Positions 1-12,427 of a stretch of DNA of 64,000 bases are shown one piece after another. A model generated the notes under the pieces. The model saw only the letters and a program-made list of their open reading frames with translations. It was not told the origin of the DNA and made no database searches. The position numbers and the translations under genes are program-made. This DNA is from Sciurus carolinensis. Taxonomy: Eukaryota; Chordata; Mammalia; Rodentia; Sciuridae. Location: contig NW_025920106.1 in the NCBI RefSeq assembly GCF_902686445.1, positions 1 through 64,000 on the forward strand, given 5' to 3'. The first letter of the stretch is position 1. Each line of letters opens with the position of its first letter.

Positions 1-1754
1 ATGCACATTCTCAGCCTTGACGTGGACCTACCGAATCCATTCTGTACTTTAACAATATCTCCAAGTGATTCCTATGTAAGTTAAAATTTGATAGTCACTA
101 AATAATCCCTTCATGACTGTTAGAAATTTTTATAAGCATGATAAACATCAATCTCCTGTGTCCTTTTTTCCCCTCTGTCTTAATTCATCTTATGGCTTAT
201 GAGATAAAAAGAAAAATTTTTTCTAAATGATAGGTGTATAAATTTATTTTTAAGAAAAAACATGCAGCTTTCCAAAATATTAATAGAGTTACCTATTTGT
301 AAATTGATACATTCTGTTCCATCATTCCAGATGTGGAACAACTATGAAAACATAAATTATTCACCAAATATACCACTTGTGGTAACTTTGAGAGAATATT
401 TGACTATTATGTTCACAGAATTGAATACTTAGGACTTAATGGGCTAAAAAACAAAATCATCTTTATGAAACTCTAGGAAAAAATCTGGAAAATATTAATA
501 TTTATATAAGTATCTTTTCTTCAATAAAAAATTAGATGAACAACTCCTATAGAAATAAGCAAAGAAGATGAACAGGCAACTCTCAAAAAATAAAAAGAAA
601 AATATATGTTTGAAAAAGACACAAAGAAATTGAGCCCTTCAAAAATGAAAAGGAAATTCATAATAGGTTCCTTTATATATCACTGAATAGAATCTAAGAA
701 GTTCACCCAGAAGGGAAATGACAATCACAAATTGTCCCTGGCAGGTTCTTGACTTACACAACAGGAAGGAATTTTAGGGCATATCAGAAGAAACACAAGG
801 ATTTATTCAGGAAAACAAGGAGATTGTTTAGAAATGTAAATAAAAGAGCCAGATATACACTCAATGGGAGAAGGGGTGCAGGTACTTGAGACTGAGACTC
901 ACTTTAGGGGAAATGGGCTCATCATTTAAAAGGAAATTTTGTAAATAGTGAGCATGAGATGTAGCAAGGGGTTGAGGGTATATCTATCTGTTGAGCTCAA
1001 CACTTAATCATGGAGCATGGGGTCCATTACAGTTGTCTGCTTCTCTCAGGGTCTCTATGTTAATGTCATCCAGTCAACATATAATATGTAGAATATACTG
1101 ATGAGTCTCTAATGATATTTCCCCTTCACTTTATTTAGTCTAAAGGAAACATTATGAAAACTAGCAACAAATATGAACATTAATTTGACTCACAATACTC
1201 TAAGATTCAAGTTCTTTTAAACTGTTTCTGGAAGAGAATGTCTTGGGGAGGAAAGGTGAGGATGCTCATAACAGTTTCTCAGATTTAAAATTGCAATTTC
1301 TTTGTTGGTTTCCCTTCTACCTATCCTTCTTTATTCTTTCTCTACCTCAAGGGGCATTGAATCATGTTTTCCTGTTCTTATAAAATTTCAAATGTGAATA
1401 TATATTTTATAGTAAACTAGTAAATTGTTTTCTTAAAGAAGCAGGTGGTGATGAGTCTAATAAATCACTTGTTACCTAACTCATTAAGAAATGTCCCTAA
1501 TGAATTCTCAGTAGGTTCTCTGAGAAAAATAATCCCCAATACCATTAGAAGGCAAGTTACAATATAAATGTGTCCACAAAGGAAAATTGTGCATCTTTCA
1601 TGTGCAAACAAAGGTCCCCATTCCCATCCTTGGGGGCGTGTTACTTACACCTGGACCTGTGGGCCTCTCCTGATGAGAAATATTTCCTCCAGAGGCTTCA
1701 GTGTTTCACTCTCAGATTCCTGCCCATATCTTATGCCAGCCTTACCATCAGCAC
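1..1754. other. AT-rich intergenic DNA, no gene recognised
   Basis: No ORF here has family resemblance, and the short ORFs at 1568-1783 look like chance frames. A stretch near 540-660 (lysine-rich if translated, with a 'gaacaggcaactctcaaaa'-like string) faintly resembles the 3' part of an ancient L1 ORF2, but it is too decayed to call. Nothing else is identifiable by eye. Confidence 0.6.
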
Positions 1755-1759
1755 AACCC

Positions 1760-1865
1760 CAACCTGTTGAACAGAAACTCTAGGGGTAGAGCCAGAAGGC
1801 TATGGTTTAGTAAGTATTCCCGGTGATTCCATAGCAATTCAAGTTTGATTACCATTGGTGGAAAG
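1760..1865 (-). repeat. MER5-like hAT-Charlie DNA transposon remnant
   Basis: The segment reads through a run resembling 'aaactctaggggtagagcc', then a 'tttagtaagtattcccggtgattcc' type block, then 'caagtttgattaccattgg'. That order (gggg-tgggg-cc block, cc-ggtgattc block, caagtttga-accactg terminus) is the signature of MER5-class non-autonomous hAT elements shared by placental mammals. It is diverged and internally degraded. Assignment is from memory of the consensus layout, so the family is plausible and the subfamily is not claimed. Confidence 0.55.
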
Positions 1866-2589
1866 AAATTCCTTTCATTCTAAATTTTTAGGAAGTGTTT
1901 CTCAGACACTTTTTTCCATACATGGGGTCAGGCAAGAGAAAAACAATTACAGTAATTATATTACAAGCAATAATACTTCCTGGAACATAGGAGGAACCTT
2001 CAGTCTTGAGGAACCAGGAATAATGTTCCAGGAAATTAATGTCTAAAGTGAGACCTAGAGAATAAATAAGAGGAAATCAACAGCCAGGACAAAGGGTGTT
2101 TCTGGTGAAGGGAATGTCACATGGAAAGCAGAGTTTTAATTTTAACATAAAAAACAGAGTACCATGAAAGTTTTTATACAGGGGATTACCCCATACAAGA
2201 TGTCTTTAGAAGCATCATTCAGACAATGCACTGGGTTGTGGCTATGCATGAGTGGAAACCAGAAGATCTACTAGGAGGTGATTGTTGCAGTTTAATTAAG
2301 AAATTACAGTGACAGCTTGGATAGCACAGAAGCAGCACCTGAAGGAGCTGTTTAGGAGATAGGAAATGTGTGATTTGGATCTGCAATATCCTGCAAAACC
2401 TCCCAATGCTCGCTGGAACAACAATGTTCAGAGGCAGGGTTTTCAGGAAGTGGTTGAATTATGAGGGCTGTAATCTCACCAATGGATTAATCCATTGATA
2501 AATTCATAACAGAGTAAAATTTTGGGAGAACTGGAAACTGTAAGATATGGGGCCAGAAGGCAAGTAGTTCCTTGGAAGTCTATCCTTGA
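1866..2589. other. Intergenic, nothing recognised
   Basis: No coding, RNA or repeat signature that I can name. The only long ORF (1855-2046) is short and has no recognisable domain. Confidence 0.5.
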
Positions 2590-2825
2590 GGACTATAGTT
2601 TTAATCTGACCCCCTCTCCATATCTATCTTCCCCCTCTCCCTCACCTTCCTTTCAACTATGAAGTGATCAGATTTGCATTAACTACATACTCCCCACCAT
2701 GATATTCTGTCTCTTAGAAGCCAAGAGCAATGGGGTCAAATCATAAGCCAAATTAAATCTTTCCTCTTTTTAGTTGATTCTTCAGGTAATTTGACACAGG
2801 AAAGGATATCTGGCTAACATAGGAC
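2590..2825 (+). repeat. MaLR-type LTR 3' end (decayed)
   Basis: A pyrimidine-rich stretch is followed by 'ccaccatgatattctg', then a 'cataagccaaattaaatc' polyadenylation-type block, then 'tttcctctttttagttgattc' and a terminal 'ggctaacat'. This order matches the downstream half of mammalian-apparent LTR retrotransposons (MaLR, ERV-L class), where a gcca-aataaa-cctttcct block precedes the LTR end. Boundaries are approximate and the 5' half is not recognisable. Confidence 0.45.
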
Positions 2826-3364
2826 ACATAACTAAGAAAGGAAATTTTTAAGGGTGCATCCTGTTTTCCAGTTTAGAAGAAGACAATTCATTTCTGTACA
2901 GAAAGATCACAGGTGGAGAGAATAAAATAAAATTATGGTGTGCAGAAGACCCTATTTCAAATTTGAATCTATTAAACGTTATGTGTCTGTTGGACTTCCA
3001 CACACAGGGATCATTAGACATGTGGATGTTGAATATAGAGTAAAACAAAACAAAGAACTTCAAGCTTTTTTCAATAGCAAAATGTCAAAAACTTAGGGAC
3101 TGAAAATATGACCTCTACATTTTATTATAAAGGTGTCCACACAGACCTTAGGAGAGAAGTTATGGTGGGAGTCTAAGACAGCCCCTGGATGATAGAGGAA
3201 CAAGGGTGTGGTAGAGATGGCAGAATTGGCTTTGGGAAGGGACAACTTGCTATGATGAGGCAGAAGATGGCAAGAATGGTAGAGGCATGAGAGAAGTTTG
3301 AAACCTAAAGAAAGGTGCACCAAGAAGGAGGGGTTCATGTTGAATTCTTTCATTAAATTTTCAG
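2826..3364. other. Intergenic, nothing recognised
   Basis: Purine-rich stretches around 3150-3320, but no gene or repeat family I can support. The ORFs at 2848-3063 and 3093-3353 on the minus strand have no recognisable domain. Confidence 0.45.
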
Positions 3365-3605
3365 TTTTTGAAATTTATCCATGCTTTTGCATCTATCAAT
3401 AATTCACTCCTTTATATTGCTGAAGAATAGTCTACCATATGGACATACTATGACTTCTTACTCAATCTCCAACTAATAGACATTCATATTATTTTGAGTG
3501 TTTGACTTCTGTGCACAATTATGGCTTTTAAAGTACTTTCTCTTTTGGTATATTTTTATTTATGTTTTTCAATGTTTTATACCTAAGAGTAAAACTGTTT
3601 TTTTC
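3365..3605 (-). repeat. Ancient L1 ORF2 3'-region fragment
   Basis: Read on the plus strand, the order is a 'ttattcactcc-tttatattgctgaagaatag-ctaccatatggacatac' block, then 'aatagacattcatattattttgagtgttt', then a 'ttatggctttta' block, then 'tatacctaagagtaaaactg'. This is the familiar reverse complement of the last part of L1 ORF2. The younger L1-A and L1-B carry the homologous order at 9060-9260 and 37760-37960. It is heavily diverged and has no open frame, so it is an older L1 subfamily. Confidence 0.6.
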
Positions 3606-3624
3606 ACAGAAACAGTTATTTTTT

Positions 3625-3785
3625 TTTCATACCATGAATTGAACAAAGTGGTGGTTAACTACTGAGCCAAATCCCCATCTCTTTATTTTTTACTTTAAAA
3701 CAGGATCTCACTAAGTGTCTTAAGGCCTTGCTAAATTACTGAGGCTGACTTTGAGTTTTGGATTCTGCCTCTGAAACTTAATAAA
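3625..3785 (-). repeat. 7SL(B1)/ID composite SINE, minus strand
   Basis: A T-tract is followed by a 'ggttaactactgagcca' block (reverse complement of an ID-like A box), then a 'ttttactttaaaacaggatctcac' linker and 'ttgctaaattactgaggctgactttgagtt' (reverse complement of the B1-like half). This head-to-tail arrangement of a 7SL-derived unit and an ID-derived unit is characteristic of squirrel-related rodents. It is diverged and truncated. Confidence 0.7.
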
Positions 3786-3896
3786 AGTTTTCTACCTATG
3801 TTGTTGCAAATGCTTTTTAATGAACAAATATTAATCCATGTGTATATATACAACATTTTCTTTATTCATTCATCACAATTTCAAGATTTAAAAAAT

Positions 3897-4112
3897 TAGT
3901 GGGATATAGTGTGCACACCTGTAACCCTAGTGGCTTAGGTGAGTTAGGCAGGAGGATCACAAGTTCAAAATAAGACTCAGTAATTTAGCGAGGCCCTAAG
4001 CAACTCAGCAAGAACCTGCTTCAAAATAAAATATAAAAGAAGATATGGGGGTGTGTCTTAGTGTTTATTCAACCCTGGGTTCAATTCCTGGTTCAAAAAA
4101 ATTAATCTGTGA
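3897..4112 (+). repeat. 7SL(B1)/ID composite SINE, plus strand
   Basis: It begins with a B1-like 'gtgcacacctgtaaccctag' pol III A-box region and continues through 'gcaggaggatcacaagttc', an internal 'cttcaaaataaaatataaa' A-rich linker and an ID-like 'gtgtgtcttagtgtttattcaaccctggg' with 'ttcaattcctgg' (B box), ending in an A tail. Together with the copy 200 bp upstream on the opposite strand, it makes a small inverted SINE pair. The taxonomic inference is sciurid-like. Confidence 0.8.
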
Positions 4113-7100
4113 TGAATTTAGATAAAATTATGTATAGAAAATGACAAGGAAAAGGTGAATTTGAAACATAAGTATTACACATTTTAATTCTATACACATA
4201 AAAATAAAAATAATTGATGTAATAAATATGCACAAGAGAGTTTCATAAGATCATTAATTTTCTAAAATATTTTAAACTATTATGCATACTTTTCTTGGTT
4301 TGTTTCTTCTCAGAAATCATAAATAGAACTCAAAACTATTATAAAAAACAAACAAAGAAATAGATTTTCTCTCTAGGAAGACTAAGACCCTCCTGTTACA
4401 GCACTTACAATTTAGTTGGGGTTTCAGTGTGCATCAGTAGATAGAAACAAATGCAAAAGTTAGTTATTAATCCTCTTTGACAAAATTTTTTCCTACTGAA
4501 GAAATGAGACTGTTAATAGAATTGTCAAGGTAATTGTTAGAATGGAGTAAGTAGGTTGCTTTCAATTTAGGGATGTAGTTGTTATAATTATTATTACTAT
4601 CATTACAGCTACTCTGTAGGAAATGCTGCATGTGATCTCAAAACTCAGTATTGTAAAACATGATTACAAATAAGTAAATATTTCAAATATAATGCCTTCT
4701 GAAGTCAAGAAAGTATAGAAAACATCATCCTTAGGAATGATAGATAGAATGGACTGGAAAGTTATTTTCTAAAAGAACATCAAAACATCATTTATATTCT
4801 TGGTTAAACATATTATATTGTTCTTTGTCTAATTAGCTTGGCCCAGCTATTTCTCACATTTACTGATGGCAATATATGGTTGCAAGGCAAATTTTTGCTC
4901 TAAATTTTACTTTTTCATGTTATCTTCAAAGTCCCCTATAAGAAACACTCACACCATAGGCATATTTCTTGCTTGTAAAATTTTCTGTTTTCAGAAATGA
5001 TGCCAACTACTTTTAACAAACACTTTCTTTATAAAGCAAACAGAAACAGCTACTCCTTGATTCCCAGAAAATCACTCTTATTGAGTGGATTTCTGTTATA
5101 GACTCTGTGCAGAATATTAGCACGTACAAGACTAATGAGAGTGAAAAGTTTATTAGCCCTCTGAAGTAGGGATCAAGTGCTCTTTGATTAATTTTTTTAA
5201 CTGGAATAAAATGAGAAAAGTAACCAGTTTGCATAGATAACTGATCCAAAATTGATCAAAATTGATCCTTAAGATCTACACCTAAATAAATTCCACTGAA
5301 AGACTTTTCCTTGGATATTTAAATCTGATGTGTTCTTTGTTGTATAATAAAAAGGGAAAGAAATGATGATATGATTTTGCCACAAATATGTGGCAAACTT
5401 AGAGTCTTTTTTAGAATGTTTTTAATTCATTAACTTAAAACCCATTCTAAATATTTTCATTATATTTTACAGTTCAGAAAAGATATATATTTATTTTACA
5501 ATTTTGCACTCTTCAATGTAGCTGAATTTTTTGAAGTATATTTTTGATCTGTTCATAGCTGTTTGTGTTTTTTTACCCAATGCTCCTTGTGCACATGTCC
5601 TCATCATTTTTTCTCACTTTTTTTCCTTTTCTTTTTGATTAAGGTTTTAATGACTCTCAAGTTATTCAGTGCAAGAACTAGATCATCTGTTTACTCTATG
5701 ACACAAAAATGATCATTTTATACTTCAATTATGCCTTAGTTCCTCACTTGTAGCTGCAGAGACTAATCTCCTTCATTACTTTACTCTCTTTAATTTTCCT
5801 AATAAGAGATTTTAGTAGATAATTTAGAATAATTATTGTCTTGAATTAATCAAGTATTTTCCAATATAATTTGCCTGTATTTGTTAATCCCACTGCCTTC
5901 TTAGAAATCAATCCATCTCCCCACCACCAAAAAAATAAAATAAAATTAATACAGTTCTATTTTTTTCTATATATGTTGAATTAATCTTATGTAACTCAGT
6001 AACTGAGAAATTCAAGTGAAATATTACATTTTTATGTAGTTTGTCAACAGTTTCTGGTTTTCTATCCAACAATTTATTTGAAGACATCTCTGATGGTGTT
6101 TTGATTCTGTTTTTAGAATTTTATATTAGAATGTGTTCACGTGAATTGAGTACCTTTCAATAGCGATACATGTATGATTTTTACCATATTATTTTCTGGC
6201 ACATTACCAAGCACTGCAATGACTTAACAATCATTCTCTTATAGATTCAGTTTCTTGCAAATAAAATAGATTTCTTCAGAAAAGTAACCTATATGTAGGC
6301 ATTCTTTAATTCCCATTCAGGGTCTTTTCTATTGCATTTTCCATGCTAGGTTCAGTGGACAATTATTATCCATATCCCATGATATTTGGTTCTCTTTTGA
6401 TGGTGTTCTTGCTCTTATAACTGTCCAGTTACATTTCTGATCAATGTAGTTTTGAATTTACAAATCTCCCTGCTATTCTGCTTACTATTCATTTCTGCTG
6501 ATATAGTTAATTGTTCAAATAATATTCTTTACATCTTTTCTCTGATTACTAACATACTGATATGTCACCCTAAGTTTCTTCACTTTCAAATTATTTGAGC
6601 AACTTCCCTTGAATATGTAGAGTATAAAACCAGATTTACCATTAAGTACAAGTAAAATGCTTGACTAAAACAAAAAAAGTACATGTTAGATGAACTACAC
6701 TGGAAAACTTAGAACACATATAGCAATTTGTAGCTCTTTGAACCTGAACAATTAAAACTTTCAGCCTCAGTTTCCTCTTATAAAATATAAAGAGAGGAGT
6801 AATTATGTAAAATCTGGGAGAAGAATGAACAAAGATATTATATGTAAAATGCTTAGTTTATCTCACACATCAGAGTCTCTTGGCTTTATATAAATATTGT
6901 TTTACTTATAATACTGACAATATTTGTAAAACCATTGAGAAGTTTTGTGAGGGAAGGAGGACATTCAGCCTGTGCAGAAATGATGTAATGGAAGAGAATA
7001 CTCACAGGAGGTTAAATTACATGAAAGTAATTTCAATATTATTTAAAAGTGAAAACACATATTTGTTGGAAAAGTAAGCATCAGTAGCACAGACTTGGGA

Positions 7101-8649
7101 GCAGTGTATGACAGCATGGTCCATATGAATAGAACTAGTAAAAAGTTAATGTATAAGTTTCTCTGACAAAGGGACAATCAGCTTGCATTCAATGGAGAAC
7201 ACAAGTGTTGCAAATAAAGAGAGTTTAAGTATCTTCATTTGATTTTGAGACAAAAGGGAGAATTTGGACATAAAATTTTTACAGAATGAAAGAAGAGGAT
7301 TGATGTTGAATCCCTTGAGAAGGCTATTAAGTTTTGGTTTGTGTTCTGGATTACTGGAGTAAGAGCATAATGGGCATTGTATAAAAAACTTTATGTCCCA
7401 TTTACATGACTAGGAGAAATAGAATTCATAGATTCAAAGGCATTGGTTTTGTGTTTAAAGCAGTGGAGAAGTACAAGGATGTAGTGCACTTATCTTTTCC
7501 ACAGTCTCTGAAGGCAGTCTGAAATAGAAAATTGTCTTTGGAAGGATGTAGTCAGGAAATGCACATAAAGGGAGGGGATGGGAATAAAAAAAGAAGTTAT
7601 TTAAAATGTGGGTATAGTTTGAGAAACACAGGAACAATATAAGCAAGACATTAAGTAAATACTTATTGCTTGTTGGGCTTATATTTGTCTGATACATAAT
7701 ATTAAAATGAAAAATTATAAGATCATAAACACTTAAAAATGAGTGATTGACTCACACATGCTTTGCTTTATTCTTTAATAACAAATACATAGCCAGTTTT
7801 TATGGAATCTAACCAATTGAGTGAAGTCAACATCCCACATTATTAAATACTATGAAAAACAAAACAATACAAAACACTAATGAAATAGAAAACAGTAAAA
7901 ATATCTAGGTGGTTTATCAATTTAAGTATAGCACCAATATTATACTCAGGGAATGTTACTATTTAGTTTTGGTAATATGAAAGAGCAGTATATGAATGAA
8001 AACCTTCTGTATGATTTGACACTTTTCTACCAGGTACTTGCTTACTTGATAAACTCCATGGTTTTTCTTTCATAAACAGAATATTTCAGTTGAACATTGA
8101 ACGTTCAAAGTGGAAATTTTTAGAGTGTCAACATTGTTCTGTTTCCTAATCACTTCATAATATTATCTCAAATATATTCCTCAATAAAGTAGTAAATTTG
8201 AAATTATTAAAAAATTATGGTAGCATTTATTATTGTGTCTGGAACAATTATACTAATACATAAAATGCCTGCTGTATGAGAACATAATCATAGGGGTTGA
8301 GTGGTAGTTTAGTAGAAAATAGAAAAGGATTTTCATAGAGCTGATTTAAAGGATATTAGCTATATAAATCATGGAACAGGCTTTCATAACAAATGTAACA
8401 AAATGGTGATAAAAATATTGTTGTTAGAGTCCTCCTGCCATGAATTAATCTATTCAATTTATTTATATATAATACTAAAATATTTGTATAGATATTTATA
8501 GCACATTCACCCTCTTGAAGAGAAAACATATCAAAGGAGAAGTTCAGCTGAAATATTTCACTTCTATGCTCCTTTCTCTCGTCTATAGGATAATAGAGTT
8601 GCAATATGCTAGTATTATTTTAACATTCATAGGACATCTGACTCTCCTT
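4113..8649. other. AT-rich intergenic DNA, no gene recognised
   Basis: About 4.5 kb with no ORF above about 82 codons and no domain, splice-site series or RNA gene that I can identify. It contains scattered homopurine and poly-T runs only. Old interspersed repeats beyond visual recognition are likely. Confidence 0.55.
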
Positions 8650-8969
8650 CTTTTTTTTATATTTACCATGTAATAATCTTTCTGTTTTAATGTAAACAAA
8701 TGGGATACATGTTGTTTCTCTGTTTGTACATGGACTCAAGGCATACCATTTGTGTAATCATAAATTTACATAGGGTAATGTTGTTTGATTCATTCTGTTA
8801 ATTTTTTCCCTTTCCCCACCCCTCCCACCCCTCTTTTCCCTCTATACATTCCTTCCTTCCTCCATTCTTGCCACCCTCCTTAAACCTAACCCTAAACATA
8901 ACCCTAACCCTAATGCTAACACCTCCCACCCCCCATTATATGTCATCATCTGCTTATCAGTGAGATTAT
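8650..8969 (-). repeat. L1-A 3'UTR with telomere-like and G-rich tracts
   Basis: On the plus strand 8808-8840 is a C-rich run ('cccacccctcccacccc'), which is a G-quadruplex-capable run on the element's sense strand. 8881-8920 holds 'ccctaa'-type units, that is TTAGGG-like on the sense strand. The same two tracts occur in the same order in L1-C (49768-49885), so they belong to the L1 3'UTR and are not a fused chromosome end. Confidence 0.8.
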
Positions 8970-11949
8970 TCATTCCTTAGTTTTTTGATATTGGCTTATC
9001 TCACTTAGCATGATATTCTCCAATTTCATCCATTTGCCTGAAAATGCCATAATTTTATCATTCTTTATGGCAGAGTAACATTCCATTGAATATATATGCC
9101 ACAGCTTCGTTATCCATTCACCAATTGAAGGACATCTAGGTTGGTTCCACAATCTGGCTATTGTGAAATAAGCAGCAATGAACATTGATGTGGCTGTATC
9201 TCTGTAGTATGCTGATTTTAAGTCCTTTGGTATAAACCCAGGGATAGCTGGGTCAAATGGTGGTTCCATTCCGAGCTTTCTGAGGAATCTCCACACTGCT
9301 TTCCAGAGTGGATGCACTAATTTGCAGCCCCACCAGCAATGTATGAGTGTACCTTTTTCCCCACATCCTCGCCAACACCTGTTGTTGCTTGTGTTCTTGA
9401 TAATCGCCATTCTAATTGGGGTGAGATGGAATCTTAAGGTAGTTTTGATATGCATTTTTCTTATTACTAGAGATGTTGAACATTTTTTCATATATCTGTT
9501 GATTGCTTGTAGATCTTCTTCTGTGAAGTGTCTGTTCATTTCATTAGCCCATTTATTGACTGGATTATTTTTATTCTTGGTGTAGAGTTTTTGAGTTCTT
9601 TATATATTCTGGAAATTAGCGCTCTATCTGAAGAATGAGTAGCAAAGATATTCTCCCATTCTGTAGGCTCTCTCTTCACATTACTGATAGTTTTCTTTGC
9701 TGAGAGAAAGCTTTTTAATTGAATCTATCCCAGTTGTTGATTCTTGCTTTTATTTCTTATGCTATGGGAGTCCTGTTATGCAAGTCTGATCCTAAGCCAA
9801 CAAGTTGAAGATTGGGACCTACATTTTCTTCTATAATCTGCAGGGTTTCTGGTCTGATTCTGAGGTCCTTAATCCATTTTGAGTTGAGTTTTGTGCAGGG
9901 TGAGAGATAGGGTTTAATTTTTATCTGTTGCATATGGTTTTCCAGTTTTCCCAGCACCATTTGTTGAAGAGGCTATCTTTTCTCCATTGAATATTTTTGG
10001 CCCCTTTTTCTAGTATGAGAAAATTGTAGTTGTTTTATTTGGGTCCATGTTCTCTATTCTGTAACATTGATCAACCTGTCTATTTTGGTACAAATACCAT
10101 GCCATTTTTGTTACTATTACTTTGTAGTAGAGTTGAAGATCTGGTATTGCGATACCCCCAGCTTTGCTCTTTCTACTGAGGATTGCTTTAGCTATTCTGG
10201 GTTTCTTATTTTTCCATATGTATTTCATAATTGCTTGCTCTATTTCTGTAAAATATGTCATTGGGATTTTAATTGGAATTGCATTGAATCTGTATAGCAC
10301 TTTAGGTAGTATGGCCATTTTGACAATATTAGTTCTGCCTATCCAAGAACATGGGAGATCTTTCCATCTTCTAAAGTTTTCTTTAATTTCTTTCTTTAGT
10401 GTTTTGTAGTTCTCATTGTAGAGATCTTTCATCTCTTTTGTGAGATTGATTCCCAATTATTTTATTTTTTTTCGATGCTATTGTGAATGGGGTAGTTTTC
10501 CTAATTTCTCTTTCTGAAGATTCATCAATTATGTATAAAAAAGCATTGGATTTATGAGCATTGATCTTGTAACCTGCTACTTTACTGAATTCACTTATGA
10601 GTTCTAAAAGTTTTCTGGTGGAATTTCCAGTTTCCTCTAAATATATAATCATGTCATCAGCGAACAGGGATAGTTTGAGTTCTTCTTTTCCAATTCGTAT
10701 CCCTTTAATTTCTTTGGTTTGTCTAATTGCTCTGGCTAGAGTTTCAAGGACGATGTTGAATAGAAGTGGTGAAAGAGGGCATCCCTGCCTTGTTCCAGTT
10801 TTTAGGGGAATGCTTTCTGTTTTTCACCATTTAGAATGATATTGACCATGGGCTTAGCATTGATGGTCTTTATAATGTTAAGGGATATTCCCACTATCCC
10901 TATTTTTTCTAGGGTTTTGAGCATGAAGCGATGCTGTATTTTATCAAATGCTTTTTCTGCATCTATTGAAATAATCATGTGATTCTTAATTTTAAGTCTG
11001 TTGATATGGTGAATGACATTTATTGATTTCTGGATGTTGAACCAACCTTGCATCCCTGGGATAAAACCCACTTGATCGTGGTGCACTATCTTTTTAATAT
11101 ATTTTTGTATGTGATTCGCTAAAATTTTGTTGAGATTTTTTGCATCGATGCTCATTAAGGATATTGGTCTGAAATATTTTTTCCTTGATGTGTTTCTGTC
11201 TGGTTTAGGTATCAGGGTGATATTGGCTTCATAGAATCAGTTTGGTAGGGTTCTCTCCTCTTCTATTTCATGGAATACTTTGAGCAGTATTGGAATGAGC
11301 TCTTTAAAGGTTTTGTAGACCTCAGCTGAGAACCCATCTGGTCCCGGACTTTTTTTGTTGGTATACTTTGATGACTTCTTCTATTTTACTGCTTGAAATT
11401 GACTTATATAAGTTGTGTATGTCCTCCTCATTCAGTTTAGGTAATTCATATGTCTCTAGAAACTTGTTGATGTCTTCGAGGTTTTCTGTTTTGTTGGAGT
11501 ATAGATTTTCAAAATAGCTTCTAATTATGTTTTGTATTTCACTCGTGTCTTTTGTGATATTTCCGTGTTCATTCTGAATTTTAGTAATTTGAGTTTTCTT
11601 CCTCTTTCTCTATGTTAGTGTGCCTAAGGATTTCTCAATTTTGTTTATTTTTTCAAAGAACCAACTATTTATTTTGTTAGTTTTTCTGATTGTTTCTTTT
11701 GTTTCAATTTCATTGATTACGACTCGGATTTTACTATTTCCTGTCTTCTACTTCTTTTGGTGTTTGTCTGCTCTTCTTTTTCTAGGGCTTTGTGCTGTAG
11801 TTTTAAGTCGTTTGTTTGTTGATTTCTACTTCTTTTGTTGAAAATGCCCCATGAAATAGATCTTCCTCTAAGTACTGCTTTCATAGTGTCCCAGAGATTT
11901 TGATATGATGTGTCTTTCTTCTCGTTTACTTCTAAGAATTTTTTTTATT
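8970..11949 (-). pseudogene. L1-A ORF2, 3' part: reverse transcriptase and C-terminal zinc-knuckle region (broken)
   Basis: This is the continuation of ORF2 downstream of the ERV1 insertion. ORF2p is the L1 endonuclease/reverse transcriptase that performs target-primed reverse transcription in the nucleus. Fragments in order are a palm segment with '[15 protein letters not shown]'-type catalytic motif A (around 10802-11155), the FADD catalytic box (near 10655-10670), the thumb region (10010-10456) and the C-terminal domain (8970-9539) with a Cys/His cluster '[18 protein letters not shown]'. Several frameshifts and stops separate these blocks, for example between 11155 and 10652 and between 10010 and 9960. 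The last block is one clean 189-codon frame. No function is possible from this copy. Confidence 0.92.
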
Positions 11950-11955
11950 TCCTTA
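11950..11955 (-). other. ERV1 target-site duplication, left copy (TTTCCT)
   Basis: TTTCCT directly precedes the LTR edge and is repeated at 16833-16838. L1-C, which lacks the insertion, has the uninterrupted site (plus-strand equivalent tttccctcctgatg), so the duplication was made from L1 sequence. Six base pairs is the usual spacing for class II betaretrovirus/IAP-type integrases. Confidence 0.85.
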
Positions 11956-12265
11956 TGATTGCCCACCGCATCACATTGCGTACGCTTTTTTTTTTTTTAT
12001 CACTGGAACCAAAAGGGGCTTTATTCCACAAGTCTCAGACTTGTATTGAGAACATCAGCCTATCAGAGAGTAGACTACCAGGAAAGTCAGCCTATCAAGG
12101 AACAGTCTCCAGGCAGATACCAGGATTGCCTCATGTACAACAGCCAACCAGAGTTACTTCCTAAAACTTGAATATGAGTGCCGCTATGTCTGGCAAGCTG
12201 CCAGGCGCCATCTTAGAGATCAGGCCATGGTGCGGCTCTGGGGCCCTCAGAGCCCGCCCCTGACA
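11956..12265 (-). repeat. ERV1 3' LTR
   Basis: On the minus strand it begins TGTCAGG and ends CATA, so the ends are TG...TA, not TG...CA. A polyadenylation signal AATAAA (plus-strand tttatt) lies at 12020-12025. Compared with the 5' LTR it lacks one arm of the terminal hairpin ('accgcatcacattgcg' in place of the inverted repeat) and shows about six substitutions in the remainder. Confidence 0.88.
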
Positions 12266-12283
12266 TCTCCCCCTTATTCTTTA
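12266..12283 (-). promoter_or_regulatory. ERV1 polypurine tract
   Basis: The plus-strand pyrimidine run 'tctcccccttattcttt' abuts the 3' LTR and is a purine-rich tract on the element's sense strand. This is the expected position of the plus-strand DNA primer in retroviral reverse transcription. Confidence 0.75.
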
Positions 12284-12427
12284 AATAAAGAAAAGACTTG
12301 GGACCATGCCTGTCTTAGGTTGTCCATGGCAAAGTACATCCTTACCCGTCATTGGAATTCTGACCTCCAGGCGTCAGAACCGTGTCTTAGGTTGGTATGC
12401 ATTTCCAGGGATCTTACCCGTCTTTGA

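Noticed and set aside
8650..8660. Target-site duplication of L1-A ('ctccttcttt' at 8644 versus 'ctgcttcttt' at 19554)
   Set aside because: The match is imperfect and out of register with the element ends. It is not strong enough to report as a feature.
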